Shown piece by piece: positions 58,331 to 64,000 of a stretch of DNA of 64,000 bases (within the stretch, counting starts at the first letter, position 1; every line of letters begins with the position of its first letter). The notes under the pieces are model-generated. The model was not told where the DNA came from and searched no databases. It saw only the letters and a program-made list of their open reading frames with translations. The translations under genes and the position numbers were made by a program. The DNA is taken from the NCBI GenBank assembly GCA_950106755.1, contig OX467089.1, positions 16,783,345-16,847,344 of the forward strand. Reading direction: 5' to 3'. This stretch comes from Climacium dendroides. Taxonomy: Eukaryota; Streptophyta; Bryopsida; Hypnales; Climaciaceae.

Positions 58331-59660
58331 ACACACAAAAAATTTTAATTGGTCGTTGCTTAGCCACACCTTGGGGTCCTTTTGGACCCCTTAAACCAAA
58401 ACTAAATTGGAATTACTAGGGGCAAAACTCCACTGTCTTGGGGTATTCCCCAAAAATTCTTATAAAAAACACACAAAAGTTGTAATTATTATCTTTGGAT
58501 AAATTCAGCGGAGGAGCAAAGTTTTGCCATCCAAATTGTTTTCCACACTTGATGCAAGCAAATGATTAGTATAAGATGATAGCTTTGCCGTAGGAGTTAG
58601 TAGCAAGACATAAACTTAAAAATCCCACACCCACTCAAGTCCCAAGGACCCACTTTAAAACCACGACTTCCATGTCTAGATTTCATGGGGATTTTCTACA
58701 ACAATATGTTGTGAAATCCCACATGAAAAAGCTCAATGGGAGAAGAGTAGTGTGTCTTGATAGAAAATTAAATTCCAAGAACATGCAATAGAGTTTGGAG
58801 GGAGATTTTCATCTACCCTTGGGGAGAAATCCTCACTACAAATGCTCTAAGTTGAGACCTTCCACAACAACCAAAGATTAGTGCAAGCAATTCCAAAGAT
58901 TCCACAATAACAAAGCTCAAAGCAAAAGTATCCCAATGACCTTCAAATCAAGCAAGAAAATTAAAAAAGACAATGAAAAACAACAAGAATTTATCAAAAG
59001 CAAAGGAAACAAAAGTCGAACAAAAGAGTTTTGGTTAGAAATACCAAAATTTTGAAGGCATGGCCACGAAGAGCGCAAATGCAAATGCAAATGCAAGAAT
59101 GGGATGCAAAGGGAGTTGGTGGGTGGCCTTTTATACGTTTCCAAGGCCCCCCATTTACCCCCATTTACCCCCAATTACTCTAAAACTACCTATGTAACTA
59201 AAAATCACAAAAAATCAACTATTACTACGCCTATTTCTACCCTACTGTTGGTCATTCTATAACTTTTGAAGAAAAGTTCCAATTGAGAAACAAATTGCGT
59301 CGATGGCTTCAAAAGCCCCAAATTAGTCTAGATGATCTCCAAACCCCCGACTTCCCAACCACAACCTTCACAAAAGGTAGCGTTTTTAAACCTAGTGAAA
59401 AGGTGAAAAACTAACTTTTGGACTTTTAAGTCTTTTCCAATTCTAATTGGCCAAGGTTGTTTGGAAGATTCAAGAATGTAAGAAAAGAGTCCAAAAAGTC
59501 TTAATTTGGATTTCGTATGATTGTGATTTGTTTGGCATTTTGTGGAATGTTTTGAAATTTCATTGGAATTTGGTGGCGCCACCGGTTGGGTAGCTATCAA
59601 TGTTGGAATGTCGCGAAACTTGATTAGGCACTTATTTAGACTAAAACACACACTTCTAAT
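58330..59660 (-). mobile_element. LTR-like unit with minus-strand TATA box
   Basis: On the minus strand GTATAAAAGGCCACCC (59,121-59,136) is a strong TATA box, followed by a trinucleotide-rich leader (caaatgcaaatgcaaatgc on plus). Blocks align with the unit at 42.9-43.6 kb in the same orientation. The frame starting MGVNGGKWGALETYKRPPTN overlaps the TATA box and is not a gene. Ends and coding domains were not found. Confidence 0.45.
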
Positions 59661-61690
59661 TTTAGTGGGATTTTAACATTACCAAAGGAATTTCTATAAT
59701 ATTTTTCAACCTTGGTAAAACAGTTGAATTCTCATGGAGTCAAGTTTTGCAATTTGAAAAATTACAAAACTTTTTGAATAGATTCTAGGAAGCCCCAAGA
59801 TCCTTTGTGCAAAGCTTTTAGTTCAACTTGCACTTTGTAGAAGAGATAAAATTTTACCTCCTGTTGATTTGAATTCCTTTGATTTAAAAGAATCTTGATG
59901 AGCCGACTTCACCATTACGATCCTGGCATGTCTTTATATTAAAAACACTTCTCTTTGTCTATTAATCACATTTTCCAGCATCCGTGCTTAAGTGACTTTT
60001 TGTCAAAGTTTGGGACTTGGATGGGAATCTCTATGAGATTCACCAAAAGAGGTTCTAGGAACACCTAAGAAGAAAGTTGACATCCTACACCGCCAACTTC
60101 TGTTAATTGTACCACGTCACTTCATTATAAAGGTACCACGTTCCACTCATATAGCATTTAGGTGTCTTCTATTTGGTTTGCCAGTAGGACTTAATTCTTA
60201 ATTGACATCCTAAACATTGTTTTGTAACATTGGAAAATGTATTTGGAAGGTTTTAAAGCTCTCCCATAATTCTAGGAGATTAATCCCATATGAATATGGA
60301 ATTTCTCCAAGTACATTGCAAACACTTATTTTCTACCTTTTTGCTAATAATTAAAGGTATAATTAAGTTTTTTAAAAAAAAGTTCAAGACCCAAGTGACA
60401 ATCTCAGGGCTCACAAGAGGACTCAAGTGAATACCACTGAAATGGTTGAAATTGAAGGCTACAAATAAAAGAGAATTTGGATCAAATAGAAGCAAGCCAT
60501 GGTTTAATTTGGACCATGAAACTCACCAAGAGCTCCTCCTTCAACCCACAAGAATGGTGCTTGGTAGCCATAGCCACAACCCCAGAGTTTATCTTTTACA
60601 ACTACACAACACAAATTGGGTGCAAGATCGAGCTTGAGACTAGTATGTCTTAACCCCGAAAGTCCCAAGGCCAATTTTGTATCAAAACCACTTTAAACTA
60701 CCACTTCTGCTACGTTCACCTACAAAATAAATTTAAAAAATCTAACTATAGGATCTTGTTCTACACTTGTCTTAGATCATGTGATAATTTTTTTTGTGAT
60801 TTTTGACCATACAGATTGAAAGATATTAGCATTCAAAGTGAAAGAAATGAATTTCTTTCAAGAAGTTGCTATGATTGCCCGCAAAACAAGAAGTTCCATA
60901 ACTTTCTCATCTCTAATCCATATGGAATGAATCAAAGCTTCCCATTTACGAAAAATATAATCTACAAGAAAAAAATATTAAAATTTTTATTTCAATTTTT
61001 TTGTGGATTTTTTTGGCTACCCAATCTCCCCCATTTTGAGGTTATTGTGACATAACTTTTGCTCCCGGGCACCGATGAAATAAAAATCATATTTATCTTA
61101 TGAAAAAGTTTCAAAAGGTTTCAATAAAAATTGAGATTATAGGAACCTGCCGAAATCCATTTTGTCCCCCGTAGGGACAATGGGACTTTATGGGTTAAAA
61201 TAGCACTCAGACAGGTTGTTGGAGAAGTTCAATCACTTGGGCTTTTCCAAGTGAAGAATGCAAAGTGACAACCACTTTCATGTGGAATACCTGAAGAGAA
61301 AACAACCAAAATGCAATAGGTTTTTTAGGTTTGGCTAGCCAGTTTTGGTAAACTTCAAATATACAGCAAAAGTATCAGGATGAATTTCATGGGGGAGTGC
61401 AAGTGTTGCAGTACAAGTCTCATGGAGACCTTTGAGCATTGTTTGTTATTAGGATGCAAATGTGCAAAGGATGGCTGTTTGGGAGGCCTTGCATCTCAAA
61501 TTGCAAGCTTCCTAGCAAGAAATGATTTCAAGAATTAAACCAGGTCAACATGGACGTGCACAAGAATTACGAGCCTAGTAAGGACAACTCTAATTGGAGT
61601 GGATGCCTTTAGGATTGCTACCACATGGTGTATTTTGTGCGCTACAAATAAAATTATGTTTTGACAAGAATCACTCAATGTTAATGAGGC
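59661..61690. other. No recognisable gene
   Basis: AT-rich. Three frames of 60-80 codons (60280-60495 minus, 60446-60637 plus, 60816-61055 plus) show no domain. Confidence 0.55.
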
Positions 61691-61697
61691 ATATCAC

Positions 61698-62616
61698 CTT
61701 GCCTTGCAAGACATGGTGTACAGTTGGGTACTAAAAGCTTACAAACTTCATTTTTATCCATTCAAAGATTTGTACATAATATAAAATAAATAGGTGTTTT
61801 TCATCTTGCATAATTTTCATACAATTCTTACCCAATTCTAGTGAAGCATACCAAATTTCAGTTTCAAAAATGCAAAATTTCATTTTTTGTGAATTTTTGA
61901 AGTCAATTTTTGTACTTTCATATAATATTTTATTGAAAACAATTGATGGTGAATTTTCTTAATTTGATTGCATGGATATGTAGAAAACATCCACACGCAC
62001 ATCTTTTATATTAAAATACAACTTGTTAAGTAACAAAAATATGATCAATGAAGAGTTCAATGAAAAGTATTGTATGACCAAACTTTGAAGAAATGGATAT
62101 TCCTAGATTTTAACTAGGTTTTGGCAAAATAATTGTACCATCATGTTGAAATGTACAAAATTAGTTACAATTTGAGGGTCAAATGCCAAAATTTAGTTAA
62201 AATATAGAGATATCCATTTCTTCAAAGTTTGGTCATATAATACTTTTCATTGAACTCTTCATTGATCATATTTTTGTTACTTAACAAGTTGTATTTTAAT
62301 ATAAAAGATGTGCATATGGATGTTTTTTACGTATGCATGCAATCGAATTAAAAACATTCACCACCAATTGTTTTCAATAAAATATTATTTAAAATCATAA
62401 AAATTGGCTTCCAAAATTCACCAAAAATAAAATTTTGCTTAATTGAAACAAAATTTTGGTATGCTGGATTGGGACTGCATGAGGATGCAGTGAAAATTAT
62501 GCTTACCAAAAAAATACCAATTCTAATCCACATTGTAAAATAAATTTCAATGGTTGAAAAGGCAACTTGTAAGCTTTTAGTACCCAAGTGTACATTGGCA
62601 TAAGAAGCCATGTCAA
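61698..62616. mobile_element. Long inverted repeat (hairpin), arms about 400 bp
   Basis: Left arm 61698-62100 and right arm 62210-62616 are reverse complements over most of their length. Inner parts such as caatgaagagttcaatgaaa and gaagaaatggatat match almost exactly. Outer parts (gggtactaaaagctt against aagcttttagtaccca) are more diverged. The spacer is about 110 bp. A transcript would fold into one long duplex. No coding sequence; it may be a foldback element or a source of small RNAs. Confidence 0.8.
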
Positions 62617-62619
62617 GCT

Positions 62620-63600
62620 GACCACCTCTGGCTTCAAGGGCAATTATAATAAGTATTAGGCTTAATGCGTTATTTTCTTATTTACTTGGTATAAACACCA
62701 AGTTAGAAGAACATGTTCCTGGTAACTTAAGCATTTTAGCATGTATGATGTAGAAAATTTGTTGAGACACTAAGCTCAATATGTGCAAACATAAGGATGA
62801 GAAAGTATGAAAAAAAATCTCCAATAATGAATATTTAATTCAATATAAACTTGGATTTTTTATTGGAATCCATTCTGGTGTCATAGACTCACCTATTGGA
62901 ACCTCTCCTTGAGCAAGGAAAGAAGATAGATGAATGGACAAGAAGGTACAAATCAAGAATCTTTTTCAATAAACAATGCTAGGTCAACCTAAAAAGCCAC
63001 AATAGGGGGGTTGTTTGAAATAGGTACTTCTCCTTATTTTACTCAGGGGATGCAAGTACTACCAAATGGAAATTTACCCTAACGCTTAGTTGTGGGATTT
63101 AGACCAAACCACTTTGGATGGATGACTGGGCCCATCCCCTATATTGTATGTATTTTTTTTACTTTGTACAATAGAGGTAGGAGATCCTGAAACATTTTAA
63201 TTAGGTTAAAAAACATTTTCTAATGCAAAGATACACATTGCTTTCTTCAATGTACCAATTGTATTCATCATTGTATTTACAGTACAAACATATTGAGGAA
63301 TGGACTTTTTTAACCTTTGATGGACAGTTAAAAATCCTTTGCAGCCATATAATATGTTATGAATTCGGTGGTATTTGATCAAAAAAACATTGGCCAAATA
63401 CTTTTCAATACAATACAAAGTACATTAATGATCACGATAGTAGGCAAATAACAATGTATCGCAATTCACATATTAAACCACAATTGAAGAGTTATAAAGC
63501 TAAATACGGGTCATACAAAGGACCCCCAGGTGCCTTTCAAAAGAACTAAAGCCCTTTACACTTTTCACTTCAAAATCCATAACTAATCCATGTAGGCCCC
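62620..63600. other. No recognisable gene
   Basis: AT-rich. The 70-codon minus-strand frame at 63206-63418 has no recognisable content. Confidence 0.5.
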
Positions 63601-63700
63601 ATAATAAATATGAATCGACTTGGATTACATGCCAAATCCATTTGTTTTCCATGAAAAAATTCCCAAAAATATTTCAAAAGTCAAACTCTTTGAAATTGCA

Positions 63701-64000
63701 AATCAGTTGGTAGAAGGTCACTTTTATGGAAAGAAAACCCCCCTCCTCTTCTACATCTTGGGTTGCCAACTTATCAATCAAAGCAATGGACAGCGAGTGG
63801 TGAGTGAAAGAAAGATGGGCATCACTGTTGCTCAGTTGACATTAATTAAAGCAAATGGTCAGCCGAGTTCCATCAAATTGCTCCATCATTCTTCCAGGCA
63901 TTCCATGTGCCCACTGAACTGATCAGTTGGTAGAAGGTAGCTTTTATGAATGAAAAACAAAAACAAAAACCTCCTCCTCTTCGGCCAACTTATCAATCAA
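63701..64000. repeat. Direct repeat, spacing about 219 bp, at the window edge
   Basis: cagttggtagaaggtcactt at about 63,704 recurs as cagttggtagaaggtagctt at about 63,923. Both are followed by cctcctcttc and ccaacttatcaatcaa. The second unit has an aaaaac insertion and is cut by the window end. The plus-strand frame at 63620-63922 spans one unit and is not recognised. Confidence 0.7.

Noticed and set aside
58917..59174. 85-codon frame MGVNGGKWGALETYKRPPTN as a gene
   Set aside because: It starts at the TATA box of an LTR-like unit and contains a simple CAAATG repeat; not a credible protein.

Overview
This window comes from a nuclear genome of a land plant or close streptophyte relative. The evidence is spliceosomal introns with GT..AG borders, and pieces of three plant-typical gene families: a kinesin-12 (phragmoplast type), the PDF motif of an organellar single-stranded DNA-binding (OSB) protein, and a PPR protein. 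CACTA-type transposon ends, telo-box motifs (AGGGTTTA) and LTR-like promoters are also present. The DNA is AT-rich, gene-poor and repeat-dominated. I cannot name the species. I see no bacterial-style operon, rRNA, tRNA or CRISPR array.

Layout. 1-5,880: a 223-bp tandem repeat, a TATA box, then a multi-exon plus-strand gene for a ParB/sulfiredoxin-like domain joined to a beta-class (permuted) DNA amino-methyltransferase domain; exon phases fit throughout, but stop codons and a mutated splice donor indicate a pseudogene. 5,880-10,320: no gene; a pyrimidine-rich tract. 10,325-15,488: a region between CACTA-like ends with telo-box tandem repeats, an OSB PDF-motif fragment and a PPR fragment, all on the plus strand, possibly a gene-capturing transposon. 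15,740-16,550: a broken transposon-like gene. 19,700-24,100: several MITE-like elements and palindromes, and the first copy of an unidentified two-exon minus-strand coding unit. 25,025-27,455: a 5'-truncated kinesin-12 on the minus strand. 27,640-35,340: AT-rich, no gene, one LTR-like repeat. 35,340-37,060: the second copy of the unidentified coding unit, with both exon frames kept.

37,100-64,000 is essentially transposon debris: a possible hAT-like fragment, a LINE tail with target duplication, a 204-bp CACTA MITE with perfect 3-bp target duplication, diverged LTR-like units with minus-strand TATA boxes, satellite-like tandem repeats, a 2.0-kb TG..CA element with 4-bp target duplication inserted in an older repeat (the empty site is visible elsewhere in the window), a second decayed copy of it, a CACTA-type transposase relic, and a hairpin of about 0.9 kb.

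The recognised genes do not form a pathway. The recurring theme is decay: several reading frames are interrupted at codons one C-to-T (or G-to-A) step from sense, as expected for methylated, silenced plant DNA. The two strongest leads are the ParB-methyltransferase fusion and the possible transposon carrying OSB and PPR fragments.
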